Under the pieces are notes generated by a model. The model was given only the letters and a program-made list of their open reading frames with translations, was not told where the DNA came from and ran no database searches. From the NCBI GenBank assembly GCA_018292915.2, contig JACVVK020000461.1, positions 372,501 through 436,500 of the forward strand: DNA of 64,000 bases. Reading direction: 5' to 3'. The position numbers and the translations under genes were made by a program. Shown one piece after another: positions 34,232 to 59,400 of this stretch (positions within the stretch are counted from its first letter, which is position 1; each line of letters opens with the position of its first letter). This stretch comes from Batillaria attramentaria. Taxonomy: Eukaryota; Mollusca; Gastropoda; Batillariidae.

Positions 34232-34727
34232 CGGCCCCCGTAGTGTAGTGGTTAGCACTTCGGATCATGGACCGGGAGACCCGGGTTCGAATCCCAGCCG
34301 AGGCAAGCGGGATTTTTCCTACCTAGGTCGGCTCCTACCCAGAGCGGGTGTGCTATGGGCCCGATGGGGAGGCTGTTGCCACACAGCCGAGTTTCACCCA
34401 CTTCACGGGTGCGACTTTGGGGGTGCTTCCCTAAGTATGACACGTCTTAATATGTGGATGATTACACGGCCGGCACCGCAGGTGCCGTAGTTCCCGGGCC
34501 TGGTTAATGCCGGGATATTTGTGACAGGAAGCGTGGAATGCGGCCCTGTCTCGCAGTCCCAAACCACATGAACCTCGATAGCATCATCTTACTATCATCC
34601 TCATCTCCATCATCATGCATAATAAACATTGTCCCAGCTTCCGAGTCCTCCGTGGATTCCACCCATTACCTGGGAGGAACACCACTGGAGCTGGCAAAGA
34701 GTTGGGGCAGCAAAAAAAAAAAAAAAA
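34232..34727 (+). mobile_element. SINE family 2, complete, with target duplication
   Basis: About 496 bases: tRNA-like head (A box TAGTGTAGTGGTTAGCACTT, B box GGTTCGAATCC), a body with GGCACCGCAGGTGCCG palindrome and CATCATC-rich segment, and a poly-A tail. Flanked by ACCACTCAC (34223-34231 and 34728-34736). The upstream of copy A reads across this position at about 1208-1225. It provides the intact reference for the element broken at 27322. Confidence 0.88.
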
Positions 34728-34855
34728 ACCACTCACTTTCTAGCGTACAATTCATATAGACGCCCAAGCCCGGCCACCCCCGTGCCCACCATACTGATAC
34801 GACTGGTTAAAAAGAACACGCTACTGCACACCAGCAAGAATCACTTCACGTCACT

Positions 34856-35247
34856 ATTGGGGCGGTCGGTGGTCTGGTGGTTAAGAGACTTGTCATTAAT
34901 GCGAGAGGTCAGGAGTCCCACTCGGGGCAAAGAATTTTTCCTTCTCGTGTGTGGCACCGGGCCGATCGTCGGGGGTTCTCTCCGGGTACTCCGGCTTCCT
35001 CCCCCCTCTGCTTTGGAAATGTTCAGCCCACCAAATTTGAAAAAAAAAATGCAATTCTAAATTCCGAAATCTAAATAGCTGAGCTGACCCTTCGCACCGC
35101 GTGATTGTAATGTGTTTATGTCCAGTGTATGAGAGAATGCGTGTGATTCACGTGAGTGTGCGTGTTGGGTTCAGTTCGCGGCGCTTTGAGCCGATTCACG
35201 AAATTGAGTAAAGCGCCTATACAATACTCATTATTATTATTATTACG
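34856..35247 (+). mobile_element. SINE family 3, full length
   Basis: Near-identical to 12826-13225, at the paralogous position upstream of P450 C. It predates the B-C duplication. The (ATT)n tail is shorter here. Confidence 0.8.
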
Positions 35248-35261
35248 CAAGGCCGGCGAGG

Positions 35262-35525
35262 ACCTTCCTCGCTATGCCGGAGACCGCTGTAGATTGCATA
35301 ATACTGGCTTGAAGTGATACCTGAATTGGCGAGTCTGAGATGTGCCTATGCAATGCAGACATCATGAATGCTGAACACCTGCTACAGCTCTGCCGACTCC
35401 ATGATGCTCCCAGACAAGAAACATGGCCAGAACCAGTACCGCTGAGGGTCAAGCTCTATGGCAACCTGGAGGACCTTCGGAGGACGACAGCATTCGTGCA
35501 GGCGACTGGCATCTCCATCTAGAGA
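35262..35525 (+). mobile_element. LINE C-terminal fragment (zinc-knuckle-like)
   Basis: The translation CNADIMNAEHLLQLC...H, then LRVKLYGNLEDLRRTTAF and QATGISI matches the C-terminal cysteine/histidine region of many non-LTR retrotransposon proteins (C-x-C...EH-L-x-C...LR-TA-F...G). In B (13230-13300) about 200 bases are missing between two copies of GAGGACC, consistent with deletion between short direct repeats. Confidence 0.65.
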
Positions 35526-36529
35526 ACGATGAAGAAGAAGAAGAAGAGGTGACTGATCTGAAGCGATTTGAAGACTGATTTCAATTCAAATTGCCATTTC
35601 TGAAGGGGCTTTGAAGAGTTAATGCTGTTTGTTTCATTTCATTTTAAAGTGTGTTAGTGAAGGTGATTTAAAAGACGAGGCATAAGAGAAATCCTTTTGA
35701 CAAACTTCGAACCCCTCTCGGTTTTTTTCAGTGGATCAGAATGCCTTTTGGCCTAGTTACATGGGAGCGGGACTGACTGAGGTTTGGGGAGGGAGTTGAA
35801 GAGCCAGGACAGCAGAGCTGGTAAAGCGTGGGGCCGCTGTTGGTGCAATAGTAGTGATCGCGATTCCGCTCGGGAAGCCAATGAAAACTTCAGCTGACTT
35901 TTTGTTCACCCTGTCCGAAAAAGAGGACTGGCAGAACGGCCGGTCCGGTGCAGGTGCACCTTGGAGGCTTTCCTGTTTTTCACCGGGTGTTCACGTATAT
36001 ATATACGCCTATATATATATAGCTTCCTATGAAAAGGAGCTGACACACAACAGACAGTTGAGCTGAGACACTCTGGAGTGACTAGCACTATATTACCAGC
36101 TTCTAGGTCGCTGCGACCTGCCGAGTCGCGCCGGCACAAACAGCTAAGCCAGGGAGACTAACAGTCATTGGGACAGAAAGGCCAACGGCCGCAGCGCTGA
36201 ACTGTGACGCTGCATAACTTAAAAACTGCAGTGGTACATGTAATACCCCATAACGCGCCTCTCATGAAAGAGCTGGTACGGTTAGTGTAACCCACCTTTC
36301 ATTCAGCCCTCCTACATACTATTATTCCCGGGCCAAGACGTGCAAACGATCACCTGAAGCTGAACACTGAACCAGACGGCGACTGCATTACCCAAGAACT
36401 GAAAATTCCACAGAAATCTGACAAGGCTTCAAGGACAGTGGTGTAATAGTGAAGAGTACAATTTTTTGAGCGGTACTGTGTGCTGTGGGAAAGATCTGTA
36501 GAGGTTCGGGTCGCCAGTTGACAGAAGCG
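35526..36529 (+). promoter_or_regulatory. Proximal upstream region of P450 C
   Basis: Near-identical to the B region 13300-14387, with the TATA-rich cluster at 35993-36020. C lacks about 80 bases between CTTGGAGGCT and TTCCTGTTTTTCACC that B has (13730-13826). No gene. Confidence 0.4.
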
Positions 36530-49288
<12,759 letters not shown>

Positions 49289-49396
49289 AAGCAGGGCCCT
49301 GCACTTCATCCACGCACATCACCATCATCTACATAATATAACCTTTGGTGACGTTTGTTCATGGAATCAGCCCTGAGACTTACCCGAACCAAACCT

Positions 49397-49906
49397 GTTC
49401 AGGGTCCGTCGATAACTCTATGCCCCTGCGACGACGGCCAAGTCGGGCTAACCGAGACCGAGCCGAGCTAAGTGATACCTAAGAAGGAAGAAACAAAAAT
49501 ACTCGGTGACAAGGAACGTGGACAGTTGCGAACAACTTTGAGGTCCAAGTGTTATTTCACAGTGTGCACAGAAGCGGTGAAAACTGTCGCATAACACGGG
49601 GGTGTGTGGGTGTTTGGGGGTTTAACGTCCTTTTCCACCACATAGAGTGATATCAAAGACGGGACAACGATGAAAAAGCCAGCACAAATATTTGGCCCCA
49701 GCCGGAACACGGGGACCTCAAAGTTGTTCGCAACTGTCCACCGAGTAGTTCTGTTTTTGTTTTTTGTTGTTGTTGTTGTTTTTGTTTGTTTGGTTGTTGT
49801 TTTCTTTCCTTCTTCGGTATCACTTAGCTCGGCTCGGTCTCGGCTGGCCCAACTTGGCCGTCGCCCCAGGGGCATAGAGTTATCGACGGACCCTGAACAG
49901 GGTTAA
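49397..49906. repeat. Large inverted repeat around a SINE 1, after copy C
   Basis: The left arm (about 49401-49560) begins CCTGTTCAGGGTCCGTCGAT. The right arm (about 49707-49903) is its reverse complement, ending ATCGACGGACCCTGAACAGG. They share GGCCAAGT-GGC, GAGACCGAGCCGAGCTAAGT and GCGAACAACTTTGAGGTCC. The spacer holds the foldback fragment and a minus-strand family-1 SINE (about 49608-49706). In B only the left arm is present (24948-25110). Confidence 0.8.
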
Positions 49907-50670
49907 AGCCGAACTGACCAGCACGTGGGTTTAGTTGCTGTATCGCACAGTGCCGGCGCCAGCCACTCCCGGCGGAGGTGGCTTTCAAGGCGTCGTTTCT
50001 ATACTGGAACGGGAAGTGCGAAAACTGACATGGGGTGGGTCAGTAGAAGAGAAGGGAACGGGGGTAGGGGGTGGGACATAGGGTATTTGGATCATGCTTG
50101 GGATACCGAAAACAAGGCAAACTATAGTAAAGTGGCGGAGGTTTAGGGTTAGTAACCTAGGTTGATGGAGGTTTAGGATTAATGACCCAATTTCAATGAG
50201 ATTTTGGGTCAGTAACTGAGGTTAAATCAGGTTTAGGGTTAGAATGACTGCGGGTTAGCCGGAGTAAGGTTTGGTACTTTTTTTTCAGAAACGGTCAAAC
50301 ATGTTTTAGAGTTTTGTTTTCACCTTTACGTACATTTGATTATTTCCTCGTTTTTATCTGGTTCGCATAGCTGGCCTTGTTTTCGGTTGTTTTCGGTAAT
50401 TAGTAGGACCTGCTTTCACTTGTACCGTGACTTCAGATCCGATTTAAAGCGTATGCATCAACTTACCCGAATCCGCAAGGCTGAGCCTGTCCGAATGCAG
50501 TGATCTGGAACAAGGCAATCTGGGGTTTACCGGACATTTCTGTTCGAGTAAGCCCGGCGCGGACTCGGAGGCCGGTATAACCGAGACCACATTCCTCCGA
50601 TAGTTCAATGACCGGTTTATTTAGATTAGCAACCGTTTTTGATTGCAGCTTCTATTTACTAGCGGACAGG
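49907..50670 (+). other. Spacer unique to the C downstream region
   Basis: About 760 bases with no counterpart after copy B. Contains GGTTTAGGGTTAG-type motifs three times (50137-50245) in a loose array of about 35-45 bases. No gene recognised. Confidence 0.4.
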
Positions 50671-51522
50671 CGAAACATGATGGCGGGAGTGGGGAGAGTT
50701 TGTAAGGCGGGAGCCGGAGGGGTGGGGGGGGGGGGGAAACTATCAGAGTAGCAATCCGGACAGCTTACTATTGTTGTGTAATCCAGGATTTTTCGTTTTT
50801 TTGTGTGTTTATTAGTAATTAATATGTAAAACGGTTAAGTTGAATGTCAGTTACTGACACAGAAGTAAAGCTAATATATATTTTTTTCTTTATCATCAGT
50901 CGGAATTTTGTCTTGCGACATCTGTTGTTGTTGTTGTTGAAATCCATTTGACTGTATAGAAACTTGAGTGAGTGAAGATGGGTCGAGGCCGGCCGGTTTC
51001 AAGGCAACAAAACCTACGTCAGTGTATGCCAGTCCACGATATGAATCCCGACAGAGATAACCGATTACTGACAAAGTTCAGAGTTATTTTATTCGCCGGG
51101 ACACCCGTGGAAGCAGATGGACGGCTCAACTTTGAGAGGATAAAGATAAAAAACCTAATTTCGTAGTTGAAGATTTCTATGCGATTTTTTACTGTACATA
51201 TCCTGATGTACGCCGCATGTAAAAAAAACCCAAAAAACAGATTTGAATGATATAGCGGGCTGTGCCGGATCACTTCATCAGCATCATTTCAGATTGTGTG
51301 TTATAGTGAGTGACTTCTGACGATAAGAAAATCAAACAAACAAAAAATGTACTGAAGAAAGCTGTAGGTGGATTTTGTTTTGCGAGTATATTTGTATTTT
51401 ATGCCTGCAAGTGTTCCTAGTTCATGTATTTGAATCAGTACTGACATAAACATGTGCAGAAGATTGGCACAAAAACTCAGTTAACATGTGTCCAGGTTAC
51501 TTGTTTGTAAACGGTACTTGGC

Positions 51523-51569
<47 letters not shown>

Positions 51570-51900
51570 TGAACACAAAGAAACTACACGAACACACAAG
51601 GAAACTACACGAACACATAAACTGATCCGAGTCAGTAAGAAACTGAAGCCGGCTATGATTATGAAACTGCGAAGTACATACTCAAGCCGGCCAATAAGCT
51701 TAGTGAACATCAGATCATAGTCGCCTCTTTCACTACGGCTATCCTCAGTTCGGCCACTGGCAGCCGGCACTCAGTGCGGGATCAACTTGATCACATAACT
51801 GCCGGGCCAGCCGTTGCTAAATAATTGGTGGTTAGAAACTGATTCACACTATTGCACCACCCAGTCCAGGGTTGTACAGTCTGTGACGAAAAGGTAACCG
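50671..51900 (+). repeat. C downstream block, paralogous to 25387-26551
   Basis: Includes a 64-codon ORF (50972-51166) that B does not preserve, and (GT)n at about 51525-51566. The block ends at GGTAACCG, exactly where B switches to the DHTKD1 intron 4 remnant. Confidence 0.75.
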
Positions 51901-51940
51901 TTGATTGAGTGTTGATTCAGTCAGTCAGAAGTTGTTTTTT

Positions 51941-52006
<66 letters not shown>

Positions 52007-53207
52007 CGCGCGCGCGGTGTGCATCAGTGTGTGTGTGCCGTCCGGTCAGTGAAGAAACATGGTATGTCTGTGTTAAAGTCGGTTCAAGTTACTCAGTCCG
52101 ACAGTAGAGGTAAAAACTGAAGTGTTCCATCTGCAACGGCCGCCGGTTTCAGTTACGGGAAAGTCAGGCGACTGCCAGTGCCGACTGGAATAACCGGGTA
52201 GTGGACTGATGCCACTGATATCCCCGGCCAGTCACGGTCACCTCCCGTGACTGCCCGGACAAAGCTTGTGTCTGGCACTGCCAGTGACTGGAAGCTGTTC
52301 AAGGTTTGTTGCATTCAGTTAGTTTTCAGGAGCGGTCGGCAGTAGTTTCAGTCACGGTCAGCCGACCGCCGGAACAGACGGACAATCGGTGCCTCAGTAA
52401 TCTGTGTTTCAGTACGGCGTGCCGTGCGGCATGTTTGTGCCATTGGTTTTCTGTTGGCCGGCGGCCACTGACCAGGCTCTTGCACTGTGACGGCCGGACG
52501 GGATCCTTTAACGTACAGTACTTGGTATCACTGAGTCCGTGTACATTATATAGGCCATCACTGAGTGAAGGTGAGACAGGAACGGACGGTAAACGAGTCT
52601 GCTCAAGAATCATGTTTTTCACTCAGTCAGTGACGGCCGGAACTGAACCGCTGTTTTCTAGTAAGATGCCACGGCACACTCGCGGCACTGACACTACTGA
52701 CACAGCGTTGCCTTAGCCGCGGCCGGCACTGTCGGACACGGCTGACACACACACTTACTAGTACACACTGACGTGACGCCGGGCAGCCGGACACTGACAC
52801 TGACTGACGCCCTGCCAGCAACAAATAAAAATTGTAGGCCGCCTACTGAGATGAGAGTGAAAAAGTATTATACTGACTCGAGATAGATAGATACCGAGAT
52901 AGACTTAGTGGCCGGCGGAGACTGACACGGAGACTGAGCCGGGGCGGCGGAGACGCCGGAGATCAGTTTCAGAACTGACGGATCAGTGACGGACTCAAAT
53001 GAGGTGCTTCCGATAGCGGAAAATACACCATACGTGTTTGTTGACTTCGACTGAAAAACTGCAAGTTTTAACGTTTATATATTGGTACATGTTTGTCACA
53101 GCGGTGGGCCAACGATATTCCGCCGCACATTGCTCTGTGGGAGAGCTCTTCAGCGTGTAAGGCGCAAAAGTTTGTGCCCTGTGCCCCACACGCACCTTGC
53201 CAGCGCT
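51901..53207 (+). promoter_or_regulatory. Probable DHTKD1 promoter / 5' UTR, CpG- and ACTGA-rich
   Basis: After a (GT)n(GC)n tract (51943-52016) the sequence to about 53000 is richer in CG dinucleotides than the surrounding introns and full of CAGTCA/TGACTG/ACTGA motifs and CCGGC(C/G)GG. No SINE or LINE is visible. This repeat-free, CpG-containing stretch immediately upstream of the DHTKD1 start is the natural promoter candidate. Overlapping ORFs on both strands (for example 52306-52716) look like by-products of composition. Confidence 0.5.
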
Positions 53208-56200
53208 ATGTTGCGGTATGGCATCATTCAGCGTGTTGCTAAGGTGTCATGTCGGAATACGGTTGCATTTTACCATTCACAATCTGGTGTTTATGGCTAC
53301 AGACCGGCATCTGATTCACAGGACACTGATACATGTGGGTATCGTAGCGCTCTGCGCGAACCCTGTCCTTGACCTTTTCTCTCGTACACACCTGGCACCA
53401 GTGTTTACATTGGATTTTGTGTTTTTAGCGTAGGTGGCCGGTACGTATTTCATTTTTACGCAGGAAAGGTTCCATATGGTTTGATGCCGAGGTTGCATGA
53501 CGCTCATGAGGCTCTTTAGTTATATAGTTTATGGTTTGTGCATTGACCGACCCCAGTGCGTAGCTACCCAATCGCATCGCTCATAAGAAACACGCCTCCA
53601 CCGCCCGTGCCCGGTCGAATAATTTCATTCAGGACGATAACTGACCAAACTCTTTCTACAACCACCGCAATCCCCACTACCCACCCACCCCACTGTGCTG
53701 CTGTGCAGACCTGCCAGTTGAAATTTGTTTGCTGCAGTTGGTAATACATGTAGTATAATGTTACTTTGGAAGTGTTGGGTGGACTATGACTTGAAATTTG
53801 CTTTAAAAAAAAAAAAAAAGTTAATAGGGTTTGGTTTTGCTTCTTTCTTGTTGATAGTTTCTGAAGCAGAGGTGAAAAACAGACTTCAGAATGCCAACAT
53901 TGTGCGTCTTGTCGAGGCATATCGGCGGTACGGCCACAGGAAGGCGACACTGGATCCCCTCTGTCTGCGAATTAACAAGTACAGTAACATTGTTTATTCA
54001 CTGGCTTTTTTATCATGTACTTTTTGTGTAGTGGTCAGCTTCATCAGGCTTCACTGGAATAATCTGCTGCTTCTAATGTTAAAAGAAAATAACAATGCAT
54101 GTGTATAGTTTTATTCAACATGATTTTTTTCTTTCAGGTACATGCATGTCCCGGAGCTGGAGCCAACACACTATGGAGTTTCAGAGTGTGACAGAACTTC
54201 TGTCCGTCTTGCAGGAATCTTCAGCAGCAGACAGAAACAAATGGTTGTTGGTGACCTGATTGCCACACTTGAGCGAATTTACTGCGGGACAATGGCATCG
54301 GAATTTGATCACCTAATGGTACTGTACATGCAGGGATCGATTTTCTCGCGCGCCGTGCGACTATGTCTCATATTTTGAGAAAATGTCGCAAAGAAATTTC
54401 GCAAAATGCGTCATATGTCGCACAAACATGACATCACAAGCGCACTTGACAATGCGAAGCAGAGATGCGCTGTGCGTGTCAGTCATAGAGTCTGTTACAC
54501 TAATCTGATATTAGTGATGAGGCTTACTTATCCCGCTCGCCGCGCGCGCTGCCAGGAACTCTTGCTCAAAAGAGTTGCAAACGATATTGGCGCGTTATCA
54601 GTTTTCTCAGTTCTGCGATCGAGAGGTCCTTTTCCGTTCAGAACCTGAACGACACTGCACTTAGGAACAGGCTCTCGGCACAGACATGTGACAGAGTGAT
54701 GCGGGTGAACTTGATTGTCTCATAGAAAATGAAAATGTCTCATAAAAATGACTGGTCAAGGAGACAATGTCTCATTGGCATTTTTGAGTAAATCCATCCC
54801 TGTACATGTATTGTTTTGCGTGCTGTTTGCTTGCTGAAATCTGTCCGGCACAAGACAGCATAACAGTATTCTTGATTTAAAATTGATTAAGTTAATAAAA
54901 CAGAGTGATGCTTTGACAGCTTGTATAATAATAATAATACTGAGTATTGTATAGGCGCTTTTCCCAGTTTCATGAATTGGCTCAAAGTGCCGCAAACTGA
55001 ACCCAACACGCTTATGTGAATCACACGCATTCTCTCACACACTGGATGTAAACATATTACAATCACGTGGTGTAAAGGGTCAGCTCAGCTATTTAAATTT
55101 CGGAATTTAGAATTGCATTTATTTTTCAAATTTGGTGGGCTGAACATTTCCAAAGCAGAGGGCGAGGAAACCGGAGTACCCGGAGAGAACCCCTGACGAT
55201 CGGCCCGAATGAACGGTGCCACATACGAGAAGGAAAGATTGTATGGTGTATTTATATGCATAGCATAGCAGTGTCAGCACAGCACACCATTTTTGTGTGT
55301 GTGTGATGGGTACTTTGTTCAGCTGCAGGAAAATAGTTTGTTCGCGCTGGCATTTTCAGACGCAGGAGGAGAGACAGTGGTTTGCCGCAGCTATTGAAAC
55401 AAGGGACAGCACTGTGATTCCTGATGAGAGGAAGGTGGAGTTAGCAAAACTGCTGTTGAGATGTCAGGTATCATAATGCATTCATACAGTTTTGTCATAA
55501 GACTCATATTGTGATTTTTATCAGAATATAATTATGTAGTAACTTAGTTATGTCTGCATACAAAGGTGGATGACGCATCAATCTTTAAGTTTAAAGTGCC
55601 ACAACTCCTAGGAAAGTGTTTTAGCAAAAGGGTCAGATCCATTGTAATCACCAGATGCATTTCGATGTATTTTTGCAGTAAATAAAAAAACAAAAAAAAG
55701 TACGTAAATGAATAAAAATCTCTGGTTTGCGTCTCCCATTATTTGCTGCCACAGTTTTGCCACAGCTGTATATTATATGAAGTGGAACTACATAGCAAAC
55801 TGCTAAGTCACAGCACTGACCCCTCTGTTTCACAGAAGTCTCTACCTTTTTACGTCAGATTTAGATGTGATAAGCACCAATGTGGATGTTCCTGTCCATG
55901 TCAGCAAAACCTAATTGTGTTTATCAGGCCTTTGATCACTTTATGGCCAACAAATTCACCACAGTGAAACGATACGGAGGAGAGGGAGGGGAGAGCATGA
56001 TGGGGTGCTTCGATGAAGTCTTCAGGAAATCCACTCATCGTAAGTTGCTGTTGAGTTGCTTTTTTCTTTTTCTTTTTTCTTTTTTTTTTTTAAATTTAAT
56101 TAAACCAGAAGAATGTTTTGTTTTTTTAACTGGACAATAAAGATGTTTTGATTTGATTTGATTTGATTAATTCTTTTGAAATTTTGTAGTTTGCACTCAG

Positions 56201-56350
56201 AACATTTGTACAGAATGCCATGTTAATTATATGCAATACGAAACAGGGTCAGGTTGCATTGTGACCACTCTTTGCGATCATTACTGGTTAGTGACGTCGT
56301 TGCTAATGTGGAATGCCAAAACTTTGTTTGTGACTGAACATTTCAAGATT

Positions 56351-56404
<54 letters not shown>

Positions 56405-59400
56405 TCCCTGTTCAGACGGTATAAAGGAGGTTGTGATGTGCATGCCACACAGAGGACGTCTCAACTTTCTGACCTGCATGCTACAGTTCCCACCTGTCAC
56501 AATGTTTCAGAAGGTATGGCACTTACCTTACCAATAGTATGAAAACGTTGCTGGTCTTTCTTGCTGAAAACTTTTATGTAGTAGGAACTCATGTACTGAT
56601 ATTTCTACTCTGTGGGTGTAGTCCCTGATTAGACTATATTGCTACATATTGTGTTAAAGATATTTCTGGTTCACATTTCTGAAGTATTCTTTTTTTCTCT
56701 GGACAATATTACGGTTTTGTCTGCAGATGAGGGGTAAGGCAGAGTTCCCTCCAAGTGCAAAAGGAACAGGAGACGTGCTATCCCATTTGTGTAAGTTGTC
56801 TTCTGAATCACACTGTGCAGTAGAGGCTTTATGCTGGAGGTTGTTTAATATTTAACATCTTGGCAGCAAGGGCGTGTGATGACGACCCTTACGGGAAGGT
56901 TATGGGAGGGATGGGTAGTTACCCTAACTGAACAGTCCAGCTGAACACTAGTCAGTCTGAGAGATTGACAGGTTGGCAACTTTTGACTTTTCTTGACTTT
57001 AAATAGAATGGAACAGACAAAGCCATTTGAAACGGGCAAGGTCTGGAGTCTGAACAATTCACAACTTTTGTTGCAGCTGATCTTCAGATTTCAACGTGTT
57101 ACTTCTTTCTTTCTTTTTTTTCTTTTTTTTTTTTTTGGTTTTGCAGATACGTCTGTTGATTTGCAGTATGGAGAGGAAAGTGTCCACGTTTCGATCATTC
57201 CAAATCCGTCTCATCTGGAGGTTAGTTTCAAGAGTGAGGCAACACTTTCACATTTTTTTTTTCCCCTGACAGGCAGACAGGTGCAGTGTGGAAAATTGTT
57301 TTTACATGCTACATTGCAGTAAGCCAGGTATTTTTCAGCCAATGGAAAATATATAATTGGTTGATGGGTAGTGTCCGTTTTCTTTGAGGGGAAGTGTATG
57401 AATCTTCATTATTCTGTTCATGTATGTATGTAGGTACATGTATGTGTATTAGACACACCCCCATCCCATCCCATTCCATTCCATTATGTATATTTTTACG
57501 TAGTATGTATGTATGTATGTATGCCTGAATCCTGTAAAACTTGTGTACGAGCAATCATGATGTGTGTTGGCCGGTGTGGTGAGCTTGATTTATATGTTAA
57601 TTGTCTCATTTCATGTACCCCCAACGGGGTTTTGAAATGAACACTTTGACTTGGCTTGACTTTGACTTGGCTGCAGGCTAACAATCCCGTGGCTGTTGGA
57701 AAGACACGAGCAAAACAGCAATTGAGGTCAGCAGGTTCGTACAGTTCAGAAGCGGATGCACGCGATGGTGATGAGGTTCTGTGTCTGCAAGTTCATGGCG
57801 ATGCCTCCTTCACTGGACAGGTGAGGCACTGGCAAAAACAAAGACTCAGAATTCATGTATGGATGGCTGGTGGTGGTGGATTTGTGAAGTTTTTAAAAGT
57901 GGTTGTGGTGATTTTTTTTTTTCAGTTTTGTCAAGTGTCACCATTTTTTTCTTGCTGTCCTTGATAAGAGATAAGGCCAAAAAAAAAAAAAATTTGTTGT
58001 TTCTGGTAACCCGACCGACCCTATTCCTCTCCCCCCCCCCCCCCCCCCCCCCCCACCGACCCAAAAATTTTTTTTGGCTGCTGGGGAAAAAAAAATACAA
58101 AAAATACAAGCACGACCGGTTTCGGTTTTCATGCGCCTGTCGTCAGGGAAGTCGTGCGCCATCGCGGACCCAAGATTAGAACGAAATATGGTAAGATAGT
58201 ATGTTATAATATTAAATACAGTTTCACAGAGCATCATTTCTTATTAATACCCTGTTTCTTTGTTCTTGGATATGTGTGTGTGTGTGGAGGGGGGGGGGGG
58301 TGTTAAAAAAACCCAGATAAAACCCTACCTACCTACCTACCTACCCTATGTTTTTTAGCCATGTTACTAGAAACAACATTTTTTTGTTTTTTGTTTTGCC
58401 TAATACCATGTGAGAAACATTCAATAGCTCATCACACATCTTCGCACATTTTATGGACTAGGGATGTATGGCACCATAAATGTTGCAGGGCGTGGTTGCT
58501 GAGACATCTTGTTTTGCCAACTGCAACCACTTCACTGTTGGCGGCAGTATACACCTCATTGTCAACAACCAGATTGGCTACACAACAGAGGCTAACCTTG
58601 GCAGGTGTGTCAGTGTGTATCAGTGTGATCGTACCTGTCTGTAAATGTTTTGCACCCGTTGCCGCAGTCAGTCCCGAGCAGTGGCTCATGTGAATATGCG
58701 GCTGGTTATTAGTACAATAAGCAACAACAGTTGTTACTGTTATTTTAGGAGTATTGATTTGATCTATGGATGTGCCAGCTTGTGATGCATAAATCCTCTG
58801 GGGAGAGGGGCTCTTTTTTGTTTTGTTTTCTTTTTTCTTCTTCTTGTGTGTGCGTGTGCGTGCGTGTGTGGCTTAAGGTTGCTTGTCCCTTTGTATTACC
58901 CTTTACACAAAGCTGAATAAGTGCAGCAATCAAAATAAATTATGTTTTAAAATAAATTATATAAAGCTGCAATTATGATTTTACTCTGGATACAGGCATA
59001 AACTGAAAGATTGTAGTTGTCGTGCTATCTAAAGCAAATTTTCCATTCATGGACAATTTTCAATCATCAGATAAATACTTAAGTATTTGAATGCAGATTA
59101 TCTCTCAATGACTACTGGTAATATCACACGTCTCCTGGCAGGAATCCTTGTTTCACTGTGATACGTTAGTTTGGGTCAGTTTTTTAGGAACCCATATGCA
59201 CATTTATTTATACATCTTGACATACACTTCCCTTTTTTTCAGGTCGTCAGAGTATGTCAGTGACATGGCCAAACTAAATGGATCTCCTGTGATACATGTG
59301 AATGCAGATTATCCAGAGGTGTGTGGACCATAATTATGTGCCACTGACATTCAATAATAATAATAATAATCACATTGATACAGGCGCCTTATGCCGAGTA

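Noticed and set aside
50972..51166. 64-codon ORF beginning MKMGRGRPVSRQQ after P450 C
   Set aside because: The paralogous sequence after B has a 20-base difference that breaks the frame. No domain or splice context supports it.
52306..52716. 136-codon ORF and an overlapping 98-codon antisense ORF upstream of DHTKD1
   Set aside because: Composition is biased by the CAGTC/CCGGC-rich words, there is no recognisable domain, and both strands are open equally. It fits promoter sequence better.
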